This document shows, piece by piece, positions 1 to 7,387 of a DNA stretch of 44,801 nt. The position numbers and the translations under genes are program-made. Below the pieces are notes generated by a model. It was not told the DNA's origin, made no database searches, and saw only the letters and a list, made by a program, of their open reading frames with translations. Source of the DNA: RGIG6375 sp964472725 (lineage in GTDB: Bacteria; Bacillota; Clostridia; Oscillospirales; Oscillospiraceae); the NCBI GenBank assembly GCA_964472725.1, contig CAYYLZ010000013.1, positions 1-44,801 of the forward strand, read 5' to 3'. Numbering within the stretch: the stretch's first letter is position 1; every line of letters starts with the position of its first letter.

Positions 1-2
1 AG

Positions 3-713
3 TACATGCAGGAGGACGGTCTCGTTCCCCGCTATGTAAGCAACAAGTATTTCGCCCTCGAAGCTCAGCTGCCTCTCTTCGGTCTGGCTCTCAAGGAGCT
101 GCTGGATGAGGATACTGAGGTCTGCCCCGAGCTTTACGAGGCTCTCTGCAAGGCCTTCGGCTGGTGGCGCAATGAGCGCTACTGCCCCGAGCGTAAGATT
201 TTCTACTATCTCCACCGCTACGAGCCCGGCTGCGGCAATAAACTGCCCTTTGCCGACGTCCCCCCCGAGTTTGCACCCGACCTGAACGCCATGATGCTCC
301 TTTGGGCCGAGGCTCTTGCCGCCATGGCAAAGAAGCTTGGCAAGGAGAATGAGGCCGCCGAATACACCACCATCGCAGATGAGACCCGCAATGGTCTCCT
401 CAACCGCCTTTGGAATGGCAAGGAGTTCTTCCACATGAACATTATGGATCAGCCTGTCTGCGAGAGTCACCCCCGCGCACATCTGCCCGTTCTCGTCGAC
501 AGCCTGCCTGCCGACGTTGCCGCAGCAACTGCAAATGCTTTCCCCATAGTATACTCCGAGGATGCCATCTTCTTCGCTTACGGTCTCCGCTCGGTCGACA
601 AGGCCAAGTGCAAGACCCTCGCCGCCAAAGTTTACGGCGAGCTTTCCACTCTTCCCATTATGACCGTCCGTCAGGCGCTGACTCTGCTCCTCGTCTGCGG
701 CGCAGCCAACTGA
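3..713 (+). CDS. GH63/MGH1-like glycosidase, C-terminal part (cut by window edge)
   Basis: The reading frame is open through the left edge of the window, so the true start lies outside and only about 236 C-terminal residues are seen. The sequence looks like the second half of an (alpha/alpha)6-barrel glycosidase: a PDLNAMMLLWAEAL helix, an ALAAMAKKLGKENEA helix and a LLNRLWNGKEFF segment. These line up with the matching part of the three full-length paralogues that follow. In those, a GW(D/E)DA motif sits just before the PDLNA helix; here the same place reads GCGNKLPF, so the paired acidic residues are missing. The next gene starts 14 nt downstream and is probably co-transcribed. No signal peptide can be judged. 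The fold assignment is fairly safe; substrate and activity are unknown. Confidence 0.7.
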   Translation, partial: YMQEDGLVPRYVSNKYFALEAQLPLFGLALKELLDEDTEVCPELYEALCKAFGWWRNERYCPERKIFYYLHRYEPGCGNKLPFADVPPEFAPDLNAMMLLWAEALAAMAKKLGKENEAAEYTTIADETRNGLLNRLWNGKEFFHMNIMDQPVCESHPRAHLPVLVDSLPADVAAATANAFPIVYSEDAIFFAYGLRSVDKAKCKTLAAKVYGELSTLPIMTVRQALTLLLVCGAAN

Positions 714-727
714 AAGGAGGGCATACG

Positions 728-2524
728 ATGATTCAGTTCCATTCCAACGAAAAGCGCGACCTGAGCCGCATCGACTACTCCGTTGCCGGCAGCTATTATT
801 ATCTCACCGAAGATTATTTCAAGCGCAGCCTGAAGCTCACTCCCTTCTACACCGGCGAAATGGCAAATATGTCCGACATGAGCTTCGCCGTTCAGCTCCT
901 CAAGGATGGTCAGCCCACCCGTTACCACTATTACGGCGACGTGGGCAGCCTGCGCATAATTGAGCCGGTTGTTTACGCTGATATTGCCTTTGCCAACGAC
1001 GACTTTTTCCGCATTCGCGGTTTCCGCGGTGCAGGCGTTCGCCTTGACCTAGAGTCCAACTCCGGCAACGGTGCCGCCGCTCTTGAGAGCATTGCCCGTC
1101 TCAAGGACGGCAGCTGGGAGGGTGTTTTCGGCAAGCACGGCTATATGCGCTTCGTAGCCCTCAAGGGCAGCATTGAAGTAAAGGCCGAGTATGACTACCT
1201 TGCCGGCAAGTACGCCTGCCTCGAGATTTCCTTCCTCCCCGACGAGGACGGTATATTCGAGGCCGCAGCCCACACCTATTTCGGCCGTTTCACAGCGCCC
1301 GAAAGCTATCCCGCCTTTGATGATATCCGTCAGGCCAACATCGACAGCTTCAACGATTTCTACAAGCACTATGCCAAGCTCCCCTTCAAGGAGTACGGTC
1401 AGCTTATCGAGGACACCATCTTCGTTACATGGAGCCACGTCATGCGCGACAAGGGCTTCATGAAGACCCCCATGATAATGATGCACCACAATGCGCTGGC
1501 CTGCGCCATGTCCTGGCAGCTGGCATACAACGGCATGGCGTTCCAGAATGACCCCGTCGAGGCATTCCGCCTTATCGAGACCATGTTCCTCTATCAGACT
1601 CCCGTAAACGGCGCACTGCCCGGTTCCGTCGCCCCCGGCTCCATTGGCGACGATAAAATGCAGGCACCCCTGCAGGGCTGCGCACTCAATCTCATCACCC
1701 GCATCTGCGGTGAGGAGTTCATCACCAAGGAGATGGCAGAGGGTCTGCTGCCCAAGTTCGAGCGCTGGACCAACTTCTGGACCACTTTCAGAACCGTTGG
1801 CCGCGGCGACGACCTCATTGCCATCAACAACCCCAACGAGTCCGGCTGGGACGATGCCTCTACCTTCAAGCGCGGCTTCCCCGCCTCCAACTCCGACACC
1901 ATCGCCCTGCTCATCGAGTGTATGTACGCCTGCTCCACCCTTGCCCGCCGCGCCGGTCAGCCTGACGTTGAGGCACACTGGAAGGAGCGCGGCGACAAGC
2001 TGCTGAAGGTTCTCATTGAGGAATTCTGGGACGGCACTCAGTTCGTCACCAAGAAGGATGGCGAGAACGTGGACAGCAACAGCCTCGCCAGCTACATTCC
2101 CATCATTCTCGCCGACAAGCTGCCTCAGCACATCATCGACAAGTGCGCCGAGGTTCTCACCGAGGAGGGTCACTTCCTCTCCCCCAACGGCCTTTGCAGC
2201 GAGAGCATGAAGAGTGAGCTCTGCCACTGGGGCTTCCACTTCGTTCTCGGCAGAATCGTTGCTCCTCAGCAGATGTTCATCACCGTCGGTCTTTACCTTG
2301 CAGGCAAGAAGGAAGAGGCCAAGCTCATTGCCCGCCGCTGGTTCGACACAGTTGAAGAGCGTGGCCTGCGCCTCGGCTTCCACCCCTACAATGAATATCC
2401 CCTCACCGGCGAGCCTCACGATGTACTCATTCAGCCCGTTATCGGCGACAGCTGGAGCTGGTGCGGCTGGTCCGCCTGCAGCACCATGACCATGCTGCAG
2501 ATAGTTCTCGGCGAAGAGGAATAA
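728..2524 (+). CDS. GH63/MGH1-like (alpha/alpha)6-barrel glycosidase
   Basis: The start is the ATG at 728, preceded by AAAGGAGGG at 712-720; the frame runs further upstream, but that part overlaps the previous gene. The product is 598 residues, with an N-terminal beta-rich region (about 1-220) followed by an alpha-helical barrel. The ESGWDDAS motif at 371-378 matches the GW-acidic pair that carries a catalytic acid in GH63/GH37-type enzymes. The DGDG motif seen before this site in the two later paralogues is degenerate here (GRGDD). There is no signal peptide, so it probably acts in the cytoplasm. It follows the truncated paralogue by 14 nt and ends in a strong hairpin terminator. It probably hydrolyses an alpha-glucoside or alpha-mannoside, but the substrate cannot be read from sequence. 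Confidence 0.75.
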   Translation: MIQFHSNEKRDLSRIDYSVAGSYYYLTEDYFKRSLKLTPFYTGEMANMSDMSFAVQLLKDGQPTRYHYYGDVGSLRIIEPVVYADIAFANDDFFRIRGFRGAGVRLDLESNSGNGAAALESIARLKDGSWEGVFGKHGYMRFVALKGSIEVKAEYDYLAGKYACLEISFLPDEDGIFEAAAHTYFGRFTAPESYPAFDDIRQANIDSFNDFYKHYAKLPFKEYGQLIEDTIFVTWSHVMRDKGFMKTPMIMMHHNALACAMSWQLAYNGMAFQNDPVEAFRLIETMFLYQTPVNGALPGSVAPGSIGDDKMQAPLQGCALNLITRICGEEFITKEMAEGLLPKFERWTNFWTTFRTVGRGDDLIAINNPNESGWDDASTFKRGFPASNSDTIALLIECMYACSTLARRAGQPDVEAHWKERGDKLLKVLIEEFWDGTQFVTKKDGENVDSNSLASYIPIILADKLPQHIIDKCAEVLTEEGHFLSPNGLCSESMKSELCHWGFHFVLGRIVAPQQMFITVGLYLAGKKEEAKLIARRWFDTVEERGLRLGFHPYNEYPLTGEPHDVLIQPVIGDSWSWCGWSACSTMTMLQIVLGEEE

Positions 2525-2538
2525 GTATTTAAACATTG

Positions 2539-2570
2539 AAAGGCCCGAATTCGTGTGAATTCGGGCCTTT
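2539..2570. terminator. Bidirectional intrinsic terminator
   Basis: A perfect 14-bp stem (2539-2552 with 2557-2570) with a GTGT loop lies between two convergent genes that end at 2524 (+) and 2585 (-). The stem ends in AAA/TTT on both sides, so it can serve both directions. Confidence 0.85.
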
Positions 2571-2584
2571 TGCTTTATCTTGTT

Positions 2585-4345
2585 TTACTTGCCGTATCTG
2601 TCGGCGAAGAAGAGATATATCGCGGACGACCATGCAGACCAGAAGAGATACTTCTCGTCCAGGGCTACCATACCGCGCTCGGGCTCGCCGGTAAGGGCGT
2701 TGTGTGTATGGAACAGGCCGAAATCGCGGAGGGTTCTTATATAACGCAGCGCCAGTTCCTTTGCCAGCTCGGGTCTGCCGCAGGCCTCCATTGCCATGAC
2801 GGGCAGGAACTGGGCGGGAGGAATTATGCTGCCCTGGCTGAATCCGTGGGCAAAATAAGGGCTGTCCAGCGCCTCGGTGGCAAGACCGTAGGGCGTGAGA
2901 TACTTGCCCTCTTCAAACAGGGTGGCGATACTCTTGTCGATAACCTCCTGAGGCAGGCGCTTGCCAAGCACCATTACGCAGTACAGGGACAGGGTCTGAG
3001 TATCGGATTTCTTGCCGGTTTCGGGATTGAATGCGCGCCAGCGCTCGCCGTCCCAAAATGCCTCGACGATGCGGTCTATCATCTCGCGGGAGCGCTTCTC
3101 ATACCCGGCGCAGACCTCCTCAGCCTCGCCGACGATGCGGCCCAGTCTTGCCTGAGCTTCAAGCTGCAGGGCAAGATAAGCGTTCATATCGGGAGAGGCA
3201 ACAGGCCAGTTGAGCTGACGGAAGAAGGGTGCGTCCTCCCAGCCGGTCTCCATGGCGCCCTGGTTCTCCCAAATACCGTCGCCGTCCAAATCGCGGCAGC
3301 GGAAGAAATATTCGCTCCAGCGAACCATGCCCTGATAGATAAACTTCAGATCCTCGGGGTCGGCAGCTTCATAACCGATATTATCCAGCAGCCAGTTCAT
3401 GGCGAAGCCCTGAATGGGCGGCTTCATTATGGAACGGGCGTAGGACGCGTCGGTGATGATATCCGCGATACGTCCGTTTGCGTCCTGATAGTCGAAGAGG
3501 CCACGCAGTATGCCCCAAACCAGCTTGGGATCCTTGGACAGACAGATCATGTGCATGCCCTGCTGCCAGCCGGAAACGTGCTCGAAAGTGCCGTGAAGCA
3601 TCTTTATCATTGTGTGCTTGTACATAGTCTCGCCGTCGGGCTCGACGATGAGCGTCCATATAGTCCACAGTGCCTTGCGGCGCATAGGCTCGAACTCATC
3701 GGGCAGCTTGGGATAAAGCTTGCAGAATTCCTCAAACTCTTCCTCGTAGCTCTTTACGCATTCCTCGTAAGAAGGATATTCGTCAAGTGGACGGTGAATG
3801 GGGTCAATGAGAAATTCTTCGATACCAACTTCAACTATGCCCTCCTCGTCGGGAGCAATTTCGAAGGACAGCGCAACAGTGCCGCCCAGTCCGCCGCCGA
3901 AAGCGCGGCGAGCGGTTAGTTCACCTCGGAAAGGCAGCAGTACGCCGGTGGCGGTAGTCGCCATATTGAATGCCCAGCAGCCATCATGCAGGTCGGTGGA
4001 GGAGCCCATACCTCCCACATTTACAGCAAGGCGCAGAGTGAGGCCGTCGGTGCCGCGAATGCGCAGGAACTTGCGCTCGCCGATGCAGAAACGGAACTCA
4101 CCGAACTCGCTGCGCAGGATAACCTCGCTCTCGGTAGTATCAATTACGCAGGGACGGGCAGCGCCGTCCTTGACTATCTCCGCCTGAACCTGACGGTAGG
4201 GGCCGTTGCCGCGCAAATTGCCCAAAAACAGCTTGGCCTTGCCCATCATCTCATGTCCGTCGGTGGCACAGAACAGGGCGAGATAAGATCCTCGGCGTGA
4301 GAAGGGGTTATCGGAAATGGGAATAAAATTCTTTGCTTTTAGCAT
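2585..4345 (-). CDS. GH63/MGH1-like (alpha/alpha)6-barrel glycosidase
   Basis: I chose the ATG at 4345 (MLKAKNF...) because GAAAGG lies about 7 nt upstream; an earlier in-frame ATG at 4378 lies inside a palindrome and has no good ribosome binding site. The product is 586 residues. The N-terminal half is beta-rich. The barrel carries RDLDGDGIWEN near 351-361, then METGWEDAP at 365-373 and a PDMNAY helix, as in GH63-type glucosidases and mannosylglycerate-hydrolase-like enzymes. It has no signal peptide. It resembles the + strand gene at 4533 throughout (shared FEPMRR, DGDG and GWEDA segments), so the two are paralogues transcribed divergently. The substrate is unknown. Confidence 0.78.
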   Translation of the reverse strand: MLKAKNFIPISDNPFSRRGSYLALFCATDGHEMMGKAKLFLGNLRGNGPYRQVQAEIVKDGAARPCVIDTTESEVILRSEFGEFRFCIGERKFLRIRGTDGLTLRLAVNVGGMGSSTDLHDGCWAFNMATTATGVLLPFRGELTARRAFGGGLGGTVALSFEIAPDEEGIVEVGIEEFLIDPIHRPLDEYPSYEECVKSYEEEFEEFCKLYPKLPDEFEPMRRKALWTIWTLIVEPDGETMYKHTMIKMLHGTFEHVSGWQQGMHMICLSKDPKLVWGILRGLFDYQDANGRIADIITDASYARSIMKPPIQGFAMNWLLDNIGYEAADPEDLKFIYQGMVRWSEYFFRCRDLDGDGIWENQGAMETGWEDAPFFRQLNWPVASPDMNAYLALQLEAQARLGRIVGEAEEVCAGYEKRSREMIDRIVEAFWDGERWRAFNPETGKKSDTQTLSLYCVMVLGKRLPQEVIDKSIATLFEEGKYLTPYGLATEALDSPYFAHGFSQGSIIPPAQFLPVMAMEACGRPELAKELALRYIRTLRDFGLFHTHNALTGEPERGMVALDEKYLFWSAWSSAIYLFFADRYGK

Positions 4346-4361
4346 TGTATTTTTCCTTTCT

Positions 4362-4378
4362 TTGGCGCTGGGCGCCAA
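4362..4378. promoter_or_regulatory. Perfect palindrome in 5' leader, operator candidate
   Basis: TTGGCGC-TGG-GCGCCAA is a 7-bp perfect inverted repeat with a 3-bp centre. It lies between the promoter at 4393-4421 and the start codon at 4345 of the - strand glycosidase. Its size and position suit a repressor operator (LacI-type operators are similar GC-centred palindromes), but it could also be an RNA hairpin near the 5' end of the message. No regulator gene is adjacent. Confidence 0.45.
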
Positions 4379-4392
4379 CCATATTTTTCCTA

Positions 4393-4421
4393 ATTATCCC
4401 ATGTCGTAACATCTTTGTCAA
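4393..4421 (-). promoter_or_regulatory. SigA-type promoter for the 2585-4345 gene
   Basis: On the - strand TTGACA (4416-4421), a 17-nt spacer and GATAAT (4393-4398) make a near-consensus promoter. Transcription would start about 40 nt upstream of the chosen start codon, so the palindrome at 4362-4378 would lie in the transcript. Confidence 0.75.
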
Positions 4422-4476
4422 GCGCTGAACTTTACTGCCTATAATTTCTGATTTTTATCCCGGACGGCACTTGTCA

Positions 4477-4504
4477 TTTAGGGTTTCAGCGTATAAACTG
4501 TAAA
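4477..4504. promoter_or_regulatory. Interrupted dyad upstream of the 4533 gene
   Basis: The arms TTTA-NN-GTTT and AAAC-NN-TAAA are arranged symmetrically over 28 bp just upstream of the + strand glycosidase gene. The dyad overlaps the only A/T-rich -10 candidates (TATAAA at 4492-4497, TATAAT at 4505-4510). It could be an operator. No convincing -35 partner was found. Confidence 0.3.
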
Positions 4505-4532
4505 TATAATAATCTCAAAAAGGAGGAATACC

Positions 4533-6287
4533 ATGAACAAACCCGTATGCTTTATTGATCCCCTGAGCACGCCGTTGGGCCGCAGAAGCAGCTATCTCTG
4601 TTTTGCCAACGACAACAAGGGCGAGCAGATGATTGGCAAGAGCACCCTTTACCTCTCCACCTGCCGCGGTGGCGGCACCGGTATGGCTAATCTGGACGCA
4701 CCCAACAGCTGCCGTGCGATTCCCCTGGAGCTGATGAAGGACGGCGTCACCCTGCCCGCCGTGATTTCCACCACTGCCAGCGAGGTGATCCTGGAAAGTC
4801 AATGGGGCAGCGCCCGCTTCTGTCTTGCGGAAAAGCATCTTGCCCTCTGCAAGGTAGGCGATGGTCTCAGTCTGAGCATCAAGCTTCCCTCCTCTTTCAT
4901 GTCCGCACCCTTCCAGCTGAGCGATAACGCATGGCGTTTCCCCTTCGGTGAGGGCAACGGCCTTATTTTCACTCTCAAGGGCAAGCTCATTTCCGCCGGT
5001 GCGGGCTTCGTGGCCGTTCCCGACGAAAACGGCGAGCTGCTGGTGGGCATAGAGGAATATGATGTTGACCCCGGCGCACGTCCTATGGACAGCTATCCCG
5101 ATTACGACGCGGCGGTAAAGGCCTTCGACGAAGAGTTCGACGCATTCTGCGCCGCCCTCTACCCCAATCTGCCCGAGGAGTTCGAGCCCATGCGCCGTCA
5201 GGCTCTTTACACCACATGGAGCCTTACCGTTGACCCCGACGAGGGTGTTCTCTACCCCCGCACCATGGTCAAAATGATGCGTTTCATTTTCGAAAGCGCT
5301 TTCGGCTGGCAGCAGGCAATGCAGTCCATCTGCCTCCACAAGAATCCCAAGCTGGCATGGGATATCCTCATGAGCTGCTTCGAGCTGCAGGACAAGAACG
5401 GCCGCATTGCCGACGCGGTAAGCCATCAGGGTTCCCTTTCCGCCAGTATGAAGCCGCCTTTCCAAGGCGTTGCGCTGAAATGGCTCCTTGAAAACGCAGA
5501 CCTGAGCGAAATTCCCGTGGAGGAAAAACGCAAGCTCTTTGACCGCATGGGCAAGTGGACAGACTTCCTCTTCAACTTCCGTGACCTTGACGGCGACGGA
5601 GTATGGGAGAACTTCAGCCCCATCGAAACCGGTTGGGAGGACGCATCTTACTTCTTCGCAGGATTCCCTCTCGCCGCTCCCGACGCCAACGCCTACACCG
5701 TTATCATGATGGACGCCATGGCTGCCCTCGGTCGTTCCATCGGCGAGGACGAGGCTGTATGCGCCCAGTGGGAGAAGCGCGCCGATGAGCTTACCCAGAA
5801 AATCATTGACAAGTTCTGGACGGGTGAGCGCTGGGTCGCCATAAATACCCGCACCGGCGCAAAGGGTGACTCGCTGAGCATTCCGCTCTTCGCCACCCTC
5901 ATTCTCGGCAAGCGCCTGCCCGAGGATATAATCAACAAAACCGCCGACTTCATTTTCGGTGAAAACGGCTTCGAAACGCCTTACGGCTTCTCCTCGGAGA
6001 ACGTAGACAGTCCATGGTTCCGCCACGGCTTCACCGCAGGCAGCGTAATAATTCCCGCTCAGCTCATTCTCTGCCTGGCTCTCGAGGCCTGCGGCATGTA
6101 CGACCGGGCAAAGGAAATGGGTCTGCGCTATGCGCGCACTCTCCGTGACAACGGTATGTTCCATATTCACAACGCCCTCACCGGTGCCGCCGAGCGAGGC
6201 CTTGTGGCTTTCGGCGAAAAACAGCTGTTCTGGTCTGCATGGGCAAGCTCCGCTTACCTCTTCCTCGCCGACCGCTACGGCAAATAA
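4533..6287 (+). CDS. GH63/MGH1-like (alpha/alpha)6-barrel glycosidase
   Basis: The 584-residue product starts at an ATG with AAAAAGGAGG about 7 nt upstream. The layout matches the divergent paralogue: a beta-rich N-terminal part (about 1-215), FEPMRRQAL at the barrel entry, RDLDGDGVWEN at 350-360, IETGWEDAS at 364-372 and an APDANAYT helix. The acidic GWED pair probably includes a catalytic acid. No signal peptide is seen, so a cytoplasmic role is likely. The URO-D-like gene starts 29 nt downstream with no terminator between, so the two probably form one operon and may act on the same compound class. Substrate unknown. Confidence 0.78.
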   Translation: MNKPVCFIDPLSTPLGRRSSYLCFANDNKGEQMIGKSTLYLSTCRGGGTGMANLDAPNSCRAIPLELMKDGVTLPAVISTTASEVILESQWGSARFCLAEKHLALCKVGDGLSLSIKLPSSFMSAPFQLSDNAWRFPFGEGNGLIFTLKGKLISAGAGFVAVPDENGELLVGIEEYDVDPGARPMDSYPDYDAAVKAFDEEFDAFCAALYPNLPEEFEPMRRQALYTTWSLTVDPDEGVLYPRTMVKMMRFIFESAFGWQQAMQSICLHKNPKLAWDILMSCFELQDKNGRIADAVSHQGSLSASMKPPFQGVALKWLLENADLSEIPVEEKRKLFDRMGKWTDFLFNFRDLDGDGVWENFSPIETGWEDASYFFAGFPLAAPDANAYTVIMMDAMAALGRSIGEDEAVCAQWEKRADELTQKIIDKFWTGERWVAINTRTGAKGDSLSIPLFATLILGKRLPEDIINKTADFIFGENGFETPYGFSSENVDSPWFRHGFTAGSVIIPAQLILCLALEACGMYDRAKEMGLRYARTLRDNGMFHIHNALTGAAERGLVAFGEKQLFWSAWASSAYLFLADRYGK

Positions 6288-6316
6288 AATAACACCCGAA
6301 AGGCAGTGACCTATAT

Positions 6317-7324
6317 ATGCTCAGCAAAAGAGAAAATTTCCTTCAGACCATCCGCAGGGACGGCAAGCCCGACAGACTTATAAAGCAGTTCGAAGGCACC
6401 GCATTCCTCCCCGGCGACCCCGTCAACAATTTTGTCCGCGGTGAACGCTTCCCCGGCATGCCCCCCAAGCAGGATCTTTGGGGCACCACCATCGTATGGG
6501 AACCCGGCACCCCCGGCGCAATGCCTCACGTCACCGAGTTCAACAAGGTAGTCAAGGACATCACCGATTGGCGTTCCTTCACCAAGGTGCCTGACCTTAT
6601 TGCCAACTGCAGCGATATGGCCCTTTGGGAACCCTATCTCGAGCGCGCTGCTGCCGTTGACCGCAGCGAGAACCTGCTAATGATGTTCGGCCCTACCGGC
6701 GTTTTCGAGCGTCTGCACTTCCTCATGGGCTTCGAAGACACCCTCATCAACCTGATGCTGGAACCCGAGGCAATGGAAGACCTTGCAGCCGCCATCGGCG
6801 AGTACCGTTACAACGGCTTCAAGCTCATGGTTGACAGCGTACACCCCGATGTTATGCTCTCTCATGACGACTGGGGCAGCAAGACCAACCTCTTCATGCA
6901 GCCCGACATCTGGCGCAAGTTCATCAAGCCCAACTATCAGAAGAGCTACGACTACATGCACGACAACGGCGTTATCATCATGCACCACTGCGACAGCTTC
7001 TGCGAGCCCATCATCGAGGATATGATAGATCTGCACATCGACATTTGGCAGGGCGTTCTTCCTCAGAACGACATTCCCAAGCTGCAGAAGCAGATTGACG
7101 GCCGCTTGGCTCTCATGGGGGGCATCGACGCCGCTATCGTTGACCGTGAGGACGCAACCGAAGAAGAAATTCGCCGCGAAGTCCGCCGCGCCTGCGATGC
7201 CTACGCTCCAGGCGGCAACTTCATTCCCTGCATCACCTATGGCGGCCCCGGCCCCATCTATCCCCATGTTGACTCCATCATCAACGACGAGATCGACCGC
7301 TGGAATGCAGACAATCCTATGTAA
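6317..7324 (+). CDS. Uroporphyrinogen decarboxylase-like / zinc methyltransferase-like protein
   Basis: The 335-residue protein belongs to the URO-D superfamily (TIM barrel). That superfamily includes true uroporphyrinogen decarboxylase and the MtaA/MtbA-type methylcobamide:coenzyme M methyltransferases. Residues His223-x-Cys225 (in IIMHHCDSF) and Cys305 (in FIPCITYGG) match the His-x-Cys...Cys zinc site of the methyltransferase branch, which heme-pathway HemE enzymes lack. No heme, corrinoid-protein or other methyltransferase gene is nearby. It follows a GH63-like glycosidase by 29 nt. A role in methyl transfer from a plant-derived methylated compound is possible but is inference only. A long hairpin terminator follows. 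Confidence 0.75.
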   Translation: MLSKRENFLQTIRRDGKPDRLIKQFEGTAFLPGDPVNNFVRGERFPGMPPKQDLWGTTIVWEPGTPGAMPHVTEFNKVVKDITDWRSFTKVPDLIANCSDMALWEPYLERAAAVDRSENLLMMFGPTGVFERLHFLMGFEDTLINLMLEPEAMEDLAAAIGEYRYNGFKLMVDSVHPDVMLSHDDWGSKTNLFMQPDIWRKFIKPNYQKSYDYMHDNGVIIMHHCDSFCEPIIEDMIDLHIDIWQGVLPQNDIPKLQKQIDGRLALMGGIDAAIVDREDATEEEIRREVRRACDAYAPGGNFIPCITYGGPGPIYPHVDSIINDEIDRWNADNPM

Positions 7325-7340
7325 TTATCCCCGTCTAAAA

Positions 7341-7380
7341 CGAAAAGTTCCCCTGTTCTTTCGAACAGGGGAACTTTTCG
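7341..7380. terminator. Bidirectional intrinsic terminator
   Basis: A perfect 18-bp stem (7341-7358 with 7363-7380) with a TTTC loop separates the convergent genes ending at 7324 (+) and 7388 (-). T-rich tracts follow it on both strands. Confidence 0.9.
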
Positions 7381-7387
7381 TTTATTA

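Noticed and set aside
410..727. An upstream extension of the second glycosidase into the first gene
   Set aside because: It overlaps the first gene in another frame and the protein it gives is low-complexity; the ATG at 728 has an excellent ribosome binding site and matches the paralogues.
1049..6170. Long antisense frames over the GH63-like genes
   Set aside because: The + and - strand glycosidases share a conserved family pattern with each other, while the antisense frames do not resemble one another or any family.
6317..7324. hemE of heme biosynthesis
   Set aside because: The zinc-type His-x-Cys...Cys pattern, the lack of heme genes nearby and linkage to a glycosidase speak against a heme role.
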